From Deinococcus arboris (GTDB taxonomy: Bacteria > Deinococcota > Deinococci > Deinococcales > Deinococcaceae): a stretch of 48,565 bases of DNA. The notes beneath the pieces are model-generated. The model was not told the origin of the DNA. It did not search any database and saw only the letters and a program-made list of their open reading frames with translations. This document shows, one piece after another, positions 32,877-40,845 of this stretch. A program made the translations under genes and the position numbers. The DNA lies in contig NZ_WQLB01000034.1 of NCBI RefSeq assembly GCF_009755355.1, forward strand, positions 1-48,565, given 5' to 3'. Position 1 is the stretch's first letter; each line of letters starts with the position of its first letter.

Positions 32877-33377
32877 TCAGGGCTCAGGCATCAGCCCTCC
32901 CGTCGGGTACGCCGCCAGGGCCAGCGGGGCCAGCATTTCCACGCGGTGGGCCTCGCCGTACTCGCTGCCCAGAAACGCGGTCCAGTTGCATTCCAGAGGC
33001 GTCGGGAAATTGCTGTCACTGACGTGCACCATGTCTTCGTCCGGCTGAATAGGGATGGCCAGCGCCACCTGGTGCAGCCAGCCCGGCGTGCCGCCAGGGA
33101 TACTGACCAGCAGCGGGGCGTGCCGCTCACCCGTGACGTTGTCGGCCGTGAACCGTTCACGCAGGCGGGTCCAGAACTCGGCTGGGGTGCCGGCCAGGGG
33201 TGGATCCGCGCAGAAGAGGGTGAAAGCCATCAGGCCCCGCTCGGCGAGGCGCACGTAGAACCGGGGCACACTGGGGTCAGGCAGATGCTCCAGCAGCGTT
33301 GGGTCCCCAGTCAGGGCGTGCACGCTGAGGTACAGGCAGCCCAGCTGGGTCTCCTGCGGAAGGTGGTTGAACTGCAT
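32877..33377 (-). CDS. hypothetical head-region protein
   Basis: A 166-residue protein. The ATG at 33377 shares a base with the upstream stop (TGATG); a GTG at 33389 would add four residues. Alpha/beta pattern: QLGCLYLSVHALTGDP, RFYVRLAERGLMAFTLFCAD, APLLVSIPGGTPGWLHQVALAI, MVHVSDSNFPTPLEC. No protease triad is clear and no family is recognised. Position between portal and scaffold is where a head protease often lies, but I cannot support that call. Confidence 0.6.
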   Translation of the reverse strand: MQFNHLPQETQLGCLYLSVHALTGDPTLLEHLPDPSVPRFYVRLAERGLMAFTLFCADPPLAGTPAEFWTRLRERFTADNVTGERHAPLLVSIPGGTPGWLHQVALAIPIQPDEDMVHVSDSNFPTPLECNWTAFLGSEYGEAHRVEMLAPLALAAYPTGGLMPEP

Positions 33378-33688
33378 CAGCTCAGCCACCCGGACGAAGG
33401 CCGCGCCGGTGCTTTCGGGCGGGTCAGTTCAATTACGTGCCACACCAAGTCACCGGAGAAGTAAGTGGCGATGTGCCCGGCGTCCACAGGAAAGACCTCA
33501 CCAGTGGCCACAATGCGGAAGGTGCGCACGTCGGTGGGGCCCTGGCGGCTGTCGACGTGCCGGATCCATAACTGCGGCCCGGTGCGTTGGAGGCCGGCGT
33601 GCACGGGCTGTGCCCCATGGGGCAGCGTCAGCACCGTGCCGTCTGGGCCATGCTGCAGCGGGTACTTGAAGATGATGTCGCGGGTCAT
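33377..33688 (-). CDS. small DUF7352-like protein
   Basis: A 103-residue protein. The pattern IIFKYPLQHGPDGTVLTLPHGAQPVHAG ... LWIRHVDS ... RTFRIVATGEVFPVD ... YFSGDLVWHVIEL matches small phage and bacterial proteins annotated as DUF7352: aspartate and glycine turns, a conserved GAQ, and a final W/F-H-V-x-E strand. The function is unknown. It lies between two small head-region genes. Confidence 0.55.
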   Translation of the reverse strand: MTRDIIFKYPLQHGPDGTVLTLPHGAQPVHAGLQRTGPQLWIRHVDSRQGPTDVRTFRIVATGEVFPVDAGHIATYFSGDLVWHVIELTRPKAPARPSSGWLS

Positions 33689-33728
33689 GAGCAGGGCCCT
33701 CCTGGCCTGGGCAAAGCGAAGCGCGGCC

Positions 33729-34034
33729 TCACGGCCGCACTCTGGTCTTGGGTTCTTTGAGGTGCTTGAGCCAGCGCACGGCGGACCAGGGAATGTGCAG
33801 GACGTGGCAGACGCTGCCACCTTCGGACACGCTCTGGGCCAGGGAGATGCAGCGCCGGTTGGTGGCCACCACGAAGCCAGACGAGAAGCACAGCGCGACG
33901 GGGGTGTTCGAGCGCAGTGCGTCCCGGAGCTTCTTCGCGGCCAGCCAGTTGGTGCTGGCCACTTCGGTGGCGCTGTCTTCCCAACGCACCAGCACCAGCG
34001 CGCCGGCCTTCAACTTGATCGGGACCTTCTTCAT
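33729..34034 (-). CDS. small hypothetical protein coupled to portal gene
   Basis: A 101-residue basic protein, ATGA-overlapped with the portal stop. The N-terminus (LKAGALVLVRWEDSA) resembles an SH3-like barrel strand pair; the rest is mixed. No family is recognised. Confidence 0.6.
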   Translation of the reverse strand: MKKVPIKLKAGALVLVRWEDSATEVASTNWLAAKKLRDALRSNTPVALCFSSGFVVATNRRCISLAQSVSEGGSVCHVLHIPWSAVRWLKHLKEPKTRVRP

Positions 34035-35608
34035 ACCTGAGCCTCCCGTTCCTGCGGCTTCTCCCGCTCGATCTGGGCATCTTCCTGGGCCGGGTCATCA
34101 AGGCCCTGGCGCTGCCGGGCCGTGGCCTTGCTGATGACGCCCCCAGCCACGTCCTCACGGTCTGCACGGCGATCTTCTGGACTCGGCGGCACCGTGCGGC
34201 TGCGCACCGTGCCCTGCACGTCCAGCAGGGCGTAGCGTCGCGGCTGCCCGGAGAGGGCCGCCACCAGAGCCAGGAAGGTGGTGACGACGCCACGTACAGC
34301 GGCCTGGGCCAGCAGCACGGTCTCCTCACGGATGGTGTCGAAGTCCGCGATGGCCACTTCCCGGCTGCGGCCGCTCACCGTCGCGTCTTTACCCATCAGC
34401 ACGAAGGTCTGTCCCACCTCGCTGTACATGTTCAGCTGGCTGTGCTCGGCCGCTGTGATCAGCGCCTGTGGACTGACCGGCTCAAAGCGGCCGTACTGGG
34501 CCGTACCCAGAGGCTGGTCACCCTGATATTCGCCCTCCGCATCAGCCTTGGCGATGGTGGACTGCCGCCAGAGGGTCATGCTGCCTGGGCCGAGCCGGGG
34601 TGATTTGTAGACCCGCTTGGTCTGCCCCGGTCGGTCCGGGTCATCCACCACTTCGTAGGGCGGCTCGACGTTGATGCCGTAGCGTTCCAGAAAGCCGGCC
34701 AGTTCCGTGTTCCGCAGGATCATGGTGCTGGTGGTGTTGTAGGCCATCTGGTTCTGTAGAAACTGCGCCGTGATGAGAGGCTCCGCCGCCAGTTGCAGGT
34801 AATGCACGTGGCCGCCCAGATCCAGGGCAGCGCTGGCCGCCTGGTCGTCGCTGCCGCGCAGGATGCGCAGGTGCGTCAGGCCGTCCTGATCGTCAACCGC
34901 GCTGACCTCCACGCACTCGCGTTTCTGCGCGTCCTGGTAGGTGTACACCGCACGCATGGTCAGGGTGTCGGGATCCTCCCAGATGCGGGCGTTCTCGGGT
35001 GTCGTCAGGCATTCGAGGCGGACGTAGCGGGCAATGTCCGTTGGCTTCGAGCCGGCGCGCACCCTCAGTACTTGGTCCTCGCCCAACTGGAGGAGGCCGC
35101 CGGCGACCCGGAAGCGCAGCACGCCGCGCCCTTCTCGCCGAGCGAAGGTCAGACCAGCGCGGATAGCTTTCTCAATCTCAGCAGACCACCAACTGGTGGC
35201 CAGTGCGTCGGCTTCCTGCTCTAGGTCAGTCCGGTCTGTGTCCTGCGCGCGCGTCACGCCAGGCTGCATCAGGGTCCAGCTCATGCGGGCAGACGAGCTG
35301 GTCACGTCGCGCCGCACAACCTCCTTCGTGACGTTGGTGCTGGTAAAGCTGCGACGCAGGGCGGTCTGAAATTCGCTGACCACGTTCAGGGCGCGCCTCT
35401 TCTCGGTTTCGGTGCCCTCATCAGGGACACGGACCATCGGGCCGCGCCAGTACGCGAAGTTCATCTCGCCGCCACCCACCGGTTCCCCAAGGTGGTAGCC
35501 GTTGTACATGTGCCGCGCCTGCAGCGCGACGGCCCCCAGGCCAACCTTCGCAGCGTCCACCAGGTCGGTGAGGCCTGCGGTTATCGGGTTCAGGGTCAGG
35601 TACTTCAT
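34031..35608 (-). CDS. portal protein
   Basis: A 525-residue protein with GGAGGT 5 nt before the ATG. It has SPP1 gp6-like features: an N-terminal helical wing, LRFRVAGGLLQLGEDQVLRV (barrel), YRRL-like decorated strands, the stem and tunnel region AEPLITAQFLQNQMAYNTTSTMI, and the clip/crown part SQLNMYSEVGQTFVLMGK ... VAIADFDTIREETVLLAQAAV, then an acidic C-terminal tail. It forms the 12-fold ring at the packaging vertex. Order after the terminase is standard. Confidence 0.82.
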   Translation of the reverse strand: MKYLTLNPITAGLTDLVDAAKVGLGAVALQARHMYNGYHLGEPVGGGEMNFAYWRGPMVRVPDEGTETEKRRALNVVSEFQTALRRSFTSTNVTKEVVRRDVTSSSARMSWTLMQPGVTRAQDTDRTDLEQEADALATSWWSAEIEKAIRAGLTFARREGRGVLRFRVAGGLLQLGEDQVLRVRAGSKPTDIARYVRLECLTTPENARIWEDPDTLTMRAVYTYQDAQKRECVEVSAVDDQDGLTHLRILRGSDDQAASAALDLGGHVHYLQLAAEPLITAQFLQNQMAYNTTSTMILRNTELAGFLERYGINVEPPYEVVDDPDRPGQTKRVYKSPRLGPGSMTLWRQSTIAKADAEGEYQGDQPLGTAQYGRFEPVSPQALITAAEHSQLNMYSEVGQTFVLMGKDATVSGRSREVAIADFDTIREETVLLAQAAVRGVVTTFLALVAALSGQPRRYALLDVQGTVRSRTVPPSPEDRRADREDVAGGVISKATARQRQGLDDPAQEDAQIEREKPQEREAQV

Positions 35609-35669
35609 GGTTCACCTCCTCGGGAATGAATACAGCGGCTCGGGGACGTCCAAATGGATGGCGGAGGCA

Positions 35670-37265
35670 TCAGCCGGTCCACCCGGACCAGCCGTGTTCG
35701 CCGCGCTGCTCCTGAACAGGCTTGCGGCGCGGCGCGGTGTAAATGGCGAGGGCCAGCGCATCCCAGTGGTTGCTGGACCGGCCCAGGCGTTTCTTGATTT
35801 CTTCCTTCTTTTCCACCTTCTGCCGGCCCTGGGTATCGAAGGAATACCGCACAGCAACGGCTTCGCCTTCCTGCTTGCCGTTCGGGGGCAGTTGGCCACC
35901 CTCTTTGAGCCAGTCCCGAGACGCAAACCACAGCTGCGAGCGCAGGTTGGTGTAGCCCTCGGAGGTGGCTCCGCCACCGACCATGATGCCGAAGACCTCA
36001 ATGCCAAGCGCTTTGGCCCGGTCACTGTGCCGCAGGTGGTCGGTCACGCCCGTGCCGTTGCCGGTGTTGTCAACCTTGACCCGCACGGTACCCGCGCTGA
36101 CTGGGTAGACCAGTTGCCCGCGGAGGTGCTGCACCAGGTCCATGACGTGGCCGGCCACTTCGACGTTGTCCTGCTTGGCATATTCCACAGGCGGTAGCGC
36201 CCGCTGACGCGCCCGTAGCACGGGCTGCAGCACACTCGGGTCGTCTCCGAAGTGCCCGACGTCAACGCCCAGGTCGAACGCGCCGGTCAGGTCACCCTCC
36301 TCGGCGTCGTAGCGGGCGCGGGCCGCTTCAATCTGGCCCAGGCCGATAACCGTGTTCTGAGCCTGTGTGGGAAAGTTGCCACGCACGCGCACCTGAAACA
36401 GCGGACTGTCCTCGCCCCATTCCAGCTTCTTTTCGTTCACCCATTCGCACGTGGCCAGGCCGGGAATGATGATTTTCCTGCTGAGCACGTTGGGGGTGGA
36501 CTCGCTGCTGATGTGGATGGTGTGCCACAGGTGCCGCTTGCTGGTGAAGGCGTCGTAGAACGTGCCCACCAGTTGGGTCGGGTTGCTGATCAGCAGGATG
36601 CTGGCGCCGCCGGCCATGTTCCCCTCAATGGCCTCGAAGATGCTCTCTTCCACGCCGGAGGCCTCGTCGATGATGAACAGCAGGTCCGCGCCGGAGACCC
36701 CGGCCATCTGCTCGGGCTCGTCGGTGCTGAAGCCGAAGACTTCGCTGTCGAGGTACCGGAAACCGGTGCCAGGATCCACAAACACTTTGCCGGGCAAGCC
36801 AGCTTCCCGGTGGCGCTTGGTCAGCTCCTTCCAGATGATGATTTTCACCTGTCGGCCTGTAGGGGCACTGACGACCGTACGGCTGCCTTCGATGCACAGG
36901 CAGCGCCACAACGCGATGACGGCAGCCGTCGTGGACTTGGAGATCTTGTGGCCACTGCGCACCGCGACCTTCCGGTGGTCCCGGACGGCCAGCATGATGC
37001 GCTCCATGGCGTCCCAGACCGTGATGCCCAGCACGTCCCGCGCGAAGCCGACGGGGTCATCGCGGTACTTGGCGAAGGCGTTCACAGCTTTGCGCACGGG
37101 CGGAGGCGGGGCAACCTGCTGGGCAGCGCGGCGCAATCCCACCAAATGGGCAGGCACGACGACCGGTGCAGGCTCAGTAACGGATGGTGCCCCAGCGTCG
37201 CTCAGTAACTTCGACAAGTTGGGCGCGTAATTCAGCCGGCGTACAGATCGAGAGGTCTGTGTCAT
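35670..37265 (-). CDS. terL: terminase large subunit
   Basis: A 531-residue packaging ATPase and nuclease. Walker A-like SGHKISKST (104-112), Walker B LLFIIDEAS (195-203) with the catalytic DE, coupling motif LISNPT (225-230), and a RNase H-like nuclease starting at FDLGVDVGHFGDD (D331, D335), followed by VKVDNTGNGTGVTDHL. The start ATG at 37265 has the complete anti-16S sequence AAGGAGGTGATC upstream, so the 92-bp overlap with the small subunit gene is real. It cuts the DNA and drives it into the prohead. Confidence 0.92.
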   Translation of the reverse strand: MTQTSRSVRRLNYAPNLSKLLSDAGAPSVTEPAPVVVPAHLVGLRRAAQQVAPPPPVRKAVNAFAKYRDDPVGFARDVLGITVWDAMERIMLAVRDHRKVAVRSGHKISKSTTAAVIALWRCLCIEGSRTVVSAPTGRQVKIIIWKELTKRHREAGLPGKVFVDPGTGFRYLDSEVFGFSTDEPEQMAGVSGADLLFIIDEASGVEESIFEAIEGNMAGGASILLISNPTQLVGTFYDAFTSKRHLWHTIHISSESTPNVLSRKIIIPGLATCEWVNEKKLEWGEDSPLFQVRVRGNFPTQAQNTVIGLGQIEAARARYDAEEGDLTGAFDLGVDVGHFGDDPSVLQPVLRARQRALPPVEYAKQDNVEVAGHVMDLVQHLRGQLVYPVSAGTVRVKVDNTGNGTGVTDHLRHSDRAKALGIEVFGIMVGGGATSEGYTNLRSQLWFASRDWLKEGGQLPPNGKQEGEAVAVRYSFDTQGRQKVEKKEEIKKRLGRSSNHWDALALAIYTAPRRKPVQEQRGEHGWSGWTG

Positions 37266-37926
37266 CGGGGATCACCTCCTTTACGGCGTGCACGGTTTCG
37301 ACACCCAGCTGTTCAAGAATCCGGTTCAGGTCGACCAGGGTGATGCGCTGGTCGCTGTCCCGCTTCTGCAGCTGCTCGACGATGCCGGTGATGTCGCGGA
37401 TGAATTTGCCGACAGACAGGATGTCGGGGGCTTGGCGGGGCTTGTTTTCGAAGGCCTCGGGAATAGGTGGGCGGGGCGGGCCCATAACCGGCTCGTGATA
37501 CCCGGAGTTCACTTCATCCAGGTAGGCAGCCAACTGCTCGCGCCAGAGCTTGACGGCCTCGTCATACCCGCTGGTATGACTGAGATGCCAGGCAGTGATG
37601 GCGTCCGTCAGCGCGTCATACCGCTCGATGTAATCGGTCACCAGGGCGCGCAGGATCAGCAGCTCGGGCATGGTGTCGAGCGGATCTGCATCCTTGGCGA
37701 ATTCTGCCATCAGCTCCTGCAGGCGCGGCCGCTGAATGCTGCTGTACCTGCCGTGCTTGATCGGTGTGGCACCGCCGTGAATCCGGCACTTGCCTTCGCC
37801 GAGGTGGGTGGTGCCTTTGCCCGCCGGGTTCTTGCAGTACTGGCCCGGCTTGCCCCGCAGCTGGGCGCCACACGTCCCAGGGATGGGACCAGATCCATAG
37901 GGTTCTGATGGTTTCGGATCATCCAT
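37174..37926 (-). CDS. terS: terminase small subunit
   Basis: A 250-residue protein. The N-terminal zinc-like cluster, C19 to about 55, has CGAQLRGKPGQYCKNPAGKG and GKCRIHGGATP, the pattern seen in several phage small terminases (C...G...C...G...C..HGG). Helical oligomerisation follows, and the C-terminal half carries acidic helices that would contact the large subunit. It recognises the packaging site. Confidence 0.78.
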   Translation of the reverse strand: MDDPKPSEPYGSGPIPGTCGAQLRGKPGQYCKNPAGKGTTHLGEGKCRIHGGATPIKHGRYSSIQRPRLQELMAEFAKDADPLDTMPELLILRALVTDYIERYDALTDAITAWHLSHTSGYDEAVKLWREQLAAYLDEVNSGYHEPVMGPPRPPIPEAFENKPRQAPDILSVGKFIRDITGIVEQLQKRDSDQRITLVDLNRILEQLGVETVHAVKEVIPDDTDLSICTPAELRAQLVEVTERRWGTIRY

Positions 37927-37982
37927 AGGGTTCCGTGTTCACCTCCTTTGGGAGACCACGCCGGCAGGCCGGAGCCAGGGCC

Positions 37983-38243
37983 TCAGACACTCACGAAGAC
38001 GCCGTCGCGCAGCCAGCCGTGCCAGCCGCAACACCCCACAGCGTTGTGCCAGAGGCTGGGCGTGAGGGTCAGGTCACCTGTTTCGACACTGCCAGAGACA
38101 ACGGCGTGCGGCGCGTAATAAAGGCGCTGGCAGCCGCAGGGGCAGACGTAGTGGTGACCGGCCGTCTCGTCATCGCGGCGAATCATGCCAGGCTTCCAGT
38201 CCGCGCGCCGCTGTGCTGTCAGGGAGCTACTCCGGACTGTCAT
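37983..38243 (-). CDS. DUF6527-like zinc-motif protein
   Basis: An 86-residue protein; the ATG at 38243 is 1 nt after the upstream stop. The core HHYVCPCGCQRLYY ... LTLTPSLWHNAVGCCGWHGWLRDGVF matches the DUF6527 pattern: a CPCGC knuckle, T-L-x-P-S, a later C and H, then W-x-x-D-G. The domain is found in phages and in ubiquitin-like conjugation or defence operons, and its function is unsettled. Here it sits directly upstream of the terminase genes. Confidence 0.6.
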   Translation of the reverse strand: MTVRSSSLTAQRRADWKPGMIRRDDETAGHHYVCPCGCQRLYYAPHAVVSGSVETGDLTLTPSLWHNAVGCCGWHGWLRDGVFVSV

Positions 38244-38244
38244 G

Positions 38245-38880
38245 TCAATGCGTCCCGCTGGCGGCGCACTGGCGCAGTTCCTGAGCACAGAGCCGAAAGA
38301 CGTCGGCACCTGTACGCCACCGCTCTTCACGGTCCGGCGCAGCGTTGTCCGCGCGCTGCTCACGCCGGCTCGCGCTTGCCTCCCAGGTGGCGGCCAGCTG
38401 CTCCAGCTGAGCTGTTCCGTAAGTCACCAGCTGATAAGGGAGAGGGCCTATGGGGTGCAACCAGCGAGCGATATTGGCGTACTCGCGGGCAATCCGCCCA
38501 CGGCCGTCGCTGTGCCCAACCTGGTAGGCCTCATTCCACACCGCCTGTCGGCGTGTGTGGTTGTAGAGCCAGTGCACTCGCTCAAGCGCTTCACGCACAG
38601 CGCTGTCATCGGGCATAGGACAAACGCCCTTATAGTCCCAACTGCTGTAAGCGGTGTCGCAGGCCTCCAAGTGTGCACAGAGGTCTTCGGGTGTGCGGAA
38701 GGCGTCCAGCGGCTGAGGTTCATTGAGCTGTCTGATCAGCTCGGCCGACGTGCAACCGCCTTCAGCGAGCCCGATCGCGCGGTCCAGCTTGGTGATCAGG
38801 CCAGGAACACCGTCGATGAACATGACCACTTGAGTCGCGTTCAGGGGTGTGCGGTTCAGAAGTTCGGTCAGGACGTCCAC
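38245..38880 (-). CDS. hypothetical protein, first gene of late operon
   Basis: A 211-residue protein starting with GTG at 38880, with GGAGG 5 nt upstream. It has helical segments rich in Trp and Arg (SSWDYKGVCPMPDDSAVREA, RVHWLYNHTRRQAVWNEAY) and no recognisable family. It is the first open frame after the 470-bp non-coding stretch that separates the replication operon from the late operon. Confidence 0.6.
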   Translation of the reverse strand: MDVLTELLNRTPLNATQVVMFIDGVPGLITKLDRAIGLAEGGCTSAELIRQLNEPQPLDAFRTPEDLCAHLEACDTAYSSWDYKGVCPMPDDSAVREALERVHWLYNHTRRQAVWNEAYQVGHSDGRGRIAREYANIARWLHPIGPLPYQLVTYGTAQLEQLAATWEASASRREQRADNAAPDREERWRTGADVFRLCAQELRQCAASGTH

Positions 38881-38961
38881 AGGAGCCTCCGAGAGAGGAA
38901 AGGAACAAAGTGCGCCCTGATGGACACACTCGAATCTTCATGACCACGTGGGGCATGAGTC

Positions 38962-39006
38962 TGGAGGTGAGGCCCGGAATCGAACCGGGCAGGGGCCATC
39001 CTCACC
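38962..39006 (-). ncRNA. tRNA-like acceptor/T-arm minihelix with encoded CCA
   Basis: On the minus strand: GGTGAGG, a 10-nt linker, T-arm CCCGG-TTCGATT-CCGGG, then CCTCACC, T and CCA. The two 7-nt strands pair perfectly, so acceptor stem, T-arm, discriminator U and CCA are all present while the D and anticodon arms are missing. I found no full cloverleaf upstream. It may be a tRNA remnant, an attachment-site identity block, a processing signal at the 5' end of the late transcript, or a true tRNA-like RNA. Confidence 0.5.
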
Positions 39007-39259
39007 AGGTGGCGTTTCTCCCCCACGCCCTTACGGGCACGCCGATGTGGTCTTGCCGTCTTTCCGTGCTGTCAACCGACGGACGATGCGGGACGAGTTG
39101 TATTCGCAGTTAGGCTGCTGCCACGAGCGTCGTGGTTGCGGCGGGGTCGTCGCCTGCAGCAGTCACAAGAAAGGGGGCCTGCACCCTGTCTCGCCATAGC
39201 CCGGTGGGCCTGCTGCGGGGTCACCTGGTGGACACAGGCGCCGGCTCGAGCAACAGAAG

Positions 39260-39283
39260 GCCCCCGGAGTTGATTCCGGGGGC
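39260..39283 (-). terminator. GC-rich hairpin downstream of the replication operon
   Basis: A 9-bp perfect stem GCCCCCGGA / TCCGGGGGC with a 6-nt loop. On the minus strand it is followed by CTTCTGTT, a weak U-rich tail. It lies after the stop of the candidate late regulator and before the late operon. Confidence 0.55.
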
Positions 39284-39334
39284 ACTGCTGACCAGCCTAG
39301 TGAAACTGTAGACCGTCTTCACACTTTCCGCAAG

Positions 39335-39342
39335 CGCTAACG
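39335..39342 (+). promoter_or_regulatory. CGCTAACG box at end of replication operon
   Basis: An exact box embedded in CGCAAGCGCTAACGTTTGCG, itself imperfectly palindromic, and followed by TTTTAACG. It lies 3' of the last replication-operon gene and upstream (in the minus direction) of the late region. Confidence 0.45.
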
Positions 39343-39350
39343 TTTGCGTT

Positions 39351-39848
39351 TTAACGTATGAGGCTGAGACAGCAGTCGGCTTCTGGGTCGCCCAATTGAA
39401 TGGCCAGCAAAAAGAGGGCCTGGGCATAGCCCTTTGACCATGAGGTCGGTGCAGCCCACCCATTGCCGTTTTCCCTCAGCAGCGTCGACGGCCCTTGCCC
39501 TGCGCGTATGCGCTCCAGCAGCGCGGCCTGAGAGGCGTGGGCCTTGTTGACGCCAAGCCGCTGGATGACGCTGACCACCTCGCCGGTCGTGTACTGCCGG
39601 GGACCTGGCATCTGGATATATTCGACCTGAGTCCGCCGAAGACCGCCGTGACCATGAGCACTGCAACCTCCGATGCCGATCACCTGGAAACGGGCCGTGC
39701 GAGGACTGCCGACGTGAAGGGGTCCCAGATCCACTGTGTGGGTCTGCCAGGCGCGTAGGGCCTGCAGCAGCTCCTCGGCGTAGGTACGCACTTCGCGCTG
39801 CCCAGCTCGGCGACCCGTGTTCCGCTTGTGGGCAGTTGAGCCTGTCAC
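39351..39848 (-). CDS. candidate late regulator (last gene of the replication operon)
   Basis: A 165-residue protein. I chose GTG at 39848, which overlaps the upstream stop as GTGA; the frame is open 59 codons further into the upstream gene. The pattern YAEELLQALRAW ... EYIQMPGPRQYTTGEVVSVIQRLG ... NGWAAPTSWSKGYAQALFLLAIQLG suggests a helical, HTH-containing regulator. Its position, last in the early leftward operon and just before the late genes, is where phages keep Q-like antiterminators or late activators. That role is inferred from place only. Confidence 0.5.
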   Translation of the reverse strand: MTGSTAHKRNTGRRAGQREVRTYAEELLQALRAWQTHTVDLGPLHVGSPRTARFQVIGIGGCSAHGHGGLRRTQVEYIQMPGPRQYTTGEVVSVIQRLGVNKAHASQAALLERIRAGQGPSTLLRENGNGWAAPTSWSKGYAQALFLLAIQLGDPEADCCLSLIR

Positions 39849-40264
39849 CGGCGCTGCCTCCGGTGTTGCCGACGGCGAGGCGGCATAGGGAGAGGGACAC
39901 GCACGGTTCGGCTGGCGCTTAATGCCGCCTGGAAAGGAGGGGGCTTTTCCTTGTGCCGGGCGGGCCGGGCCAGGAGGCGCCGAAGCGAGGCAGCCAGTTC
40001 CTGGGCCGGTGCCGGGCGGCCGCACAGTTCAGCGTGCAACGCATCCATTTCATGCAGGGTCAGGCCAACGCGCTGCACACCCTTTTCTGCCCAGCGCCGC
40101 AGCAGGTCATCCATAGCATCGGCCAGTTCCTGCGGACAGCCGATTGGCAGGTGCGCCCGCGGCGCTTCCGCAAGTTCGGATTGCCGAAAGGCTTCAAGGA
40201 GCCACGCGGCGTCGGCCTCTGCCCAGATCTCGGCGTCAGGCAACGCCCAGAATGCGCGCCTCAC
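39845..40264 (-). CDS. hypothetical helical protein
   Basis: A 139-residue protein starting with GTG at 40264, overlapping the rusA stop (GTGA). Helical body (WALPDAEIWAEADAAWLLEAF, DAMDDLLRRWAEKG) and a very basic C-terminus rich in Pro and Arg that could bind nucleic acid. No family is recognised. Confidence 0.6.
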   Translation of the reverse strand: MRRAFWALPDAEIWAEADAAWLLEAFRQSELAEAPRAHLPIGCPQELADAMDDLLRRWAEKGVQRVGLTLHEMDALHAELCGRPAPAQELAASLRRLLARPARHKEKPPPFQAALSASRTVRVPLPMPPRRRQHRRQRR

Positions 40265-40845
40265 TGTTGCACCATGGCTTCAATGTGCACGATCAGGGCG
40301 CCGCCAGGACGCTGAGTGCGGCGGTACAGGTGCAGCTCGTCAATCAGGCTGTCGTCGGCCCAGACACGTGCATGAGTAAGCGCATCTTCGACCGCTTTTG
40401 GAACATTGCTAATGTCCCGAATTCGGCGATCAGGGGCATGGATCTCAATAGTGACGGCAAGGCGCCCGGCGGGCGCAGTGGGGTGACCCTGATTGGCGCA
40501 GGCCTGCAGCACAGCCAGGCGGTAGGCGCGCCCGCGCGAGGAGAGTCGAATCCGGGCACGATGATGATGATTACCACCCTTCCAGATTCGAACGACCACC
40601 GCTCGCCAGATGGCGTTCACAGATGGTGGGTATGGCAGCGTCAGGAGCAGACCAGGGCCAGAGGTGAGCGGAAGCGCGTGCTGAGCGTTGCTCGTGGGTG
40701 GACGTGAAGTGGTGACCGGCAAGGGCACGTCGTCCACCAGGTCGAGCTGGGCAGCGACGGCCGCACGCTGCGCCGGGTCCGCAATGGTGGCCAGGTACCG
40801 CCGCGCGGCCGCCTTGGTCGAAAAGAGGGCAGCCCAGTTATTCAT
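40261..40845 (-). CDS. rusA: RusA-like Holliday junction resolvase
   Basis: A 194-residue protein; the ATG at 40845 overlaps the upstream stop by 8 bp. The C-terminal 120 residues match RusA: LTLPYPPSVNAIWR at the start, a catalytic DRRIRDISNVPKAVEDALTHA and ADDSLIDELHLYR (the acidic D, D and DD cluster), ending in a strand. The N-terminal 70 residues are an extra extension. Phage RusA resolves branched recombination and replication intermediates before packaging. Confidence 0.85.
   Translation of the reverse strand: MNNWAALFSTKAAARRYLATIADPAQRAAVAAQLDLVDDVPLPVTTSRPPTSNAQHALPLTSGPGLLLTLPYPPSVNAIWRAVVVRIWKGGNHHHRARIRLSSRGRAYRLAVLQACANQGHPTAPAGRLAVTIEIHAPDRRIRDISNVPKAVEDALTHARVWADDSLIDELHLYRRTQRPGGALIVHIEAMVQQ

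Larger units (their letters stand above)
38881..39350. other. 470-bp non-coding region between replication and late operons
   Basis: No convincing gene on either strand. Contents seen: a tRNA-like minihelix (38962-39006, minus strand), a small hairpin CCACGA-GCG-TCGTGG (39121-39135), a 9-bp GC-rich hairpin (39260-39283), and a CGCTAACG box within a CGCAA...TTGCG repeat at the right end. By position it should hold the late promoter and could hold the packaging site (cos or pac) recognised by the nearby small terminase. Neither is proven. Confidence 0.55.

Noticed and set aside
32877..33377. Prohead protease
   Set aside because: Position is suggestive, but no serine-histidine protease motif can be seen.
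33685..34329. 214-residue minus-strand frame
   Set aside because: Shadow of the portal C-terminus and the small gene after it.
38950..39060. A complete tRNA gene
   Set aside because: The T-arm and 3' acceptor are perfect, but no D arm or valid anticodon arm can be built upstream; the best anticodon-like loop (TGGTGAG) lacks U33 and its stem has a mismatch.
38847..39113. Plus-strand 88-residue frame
   Set aside because: It is the antisense translation of the tRNA-like element and flanking non-coding DNA, and has no ribosome site.
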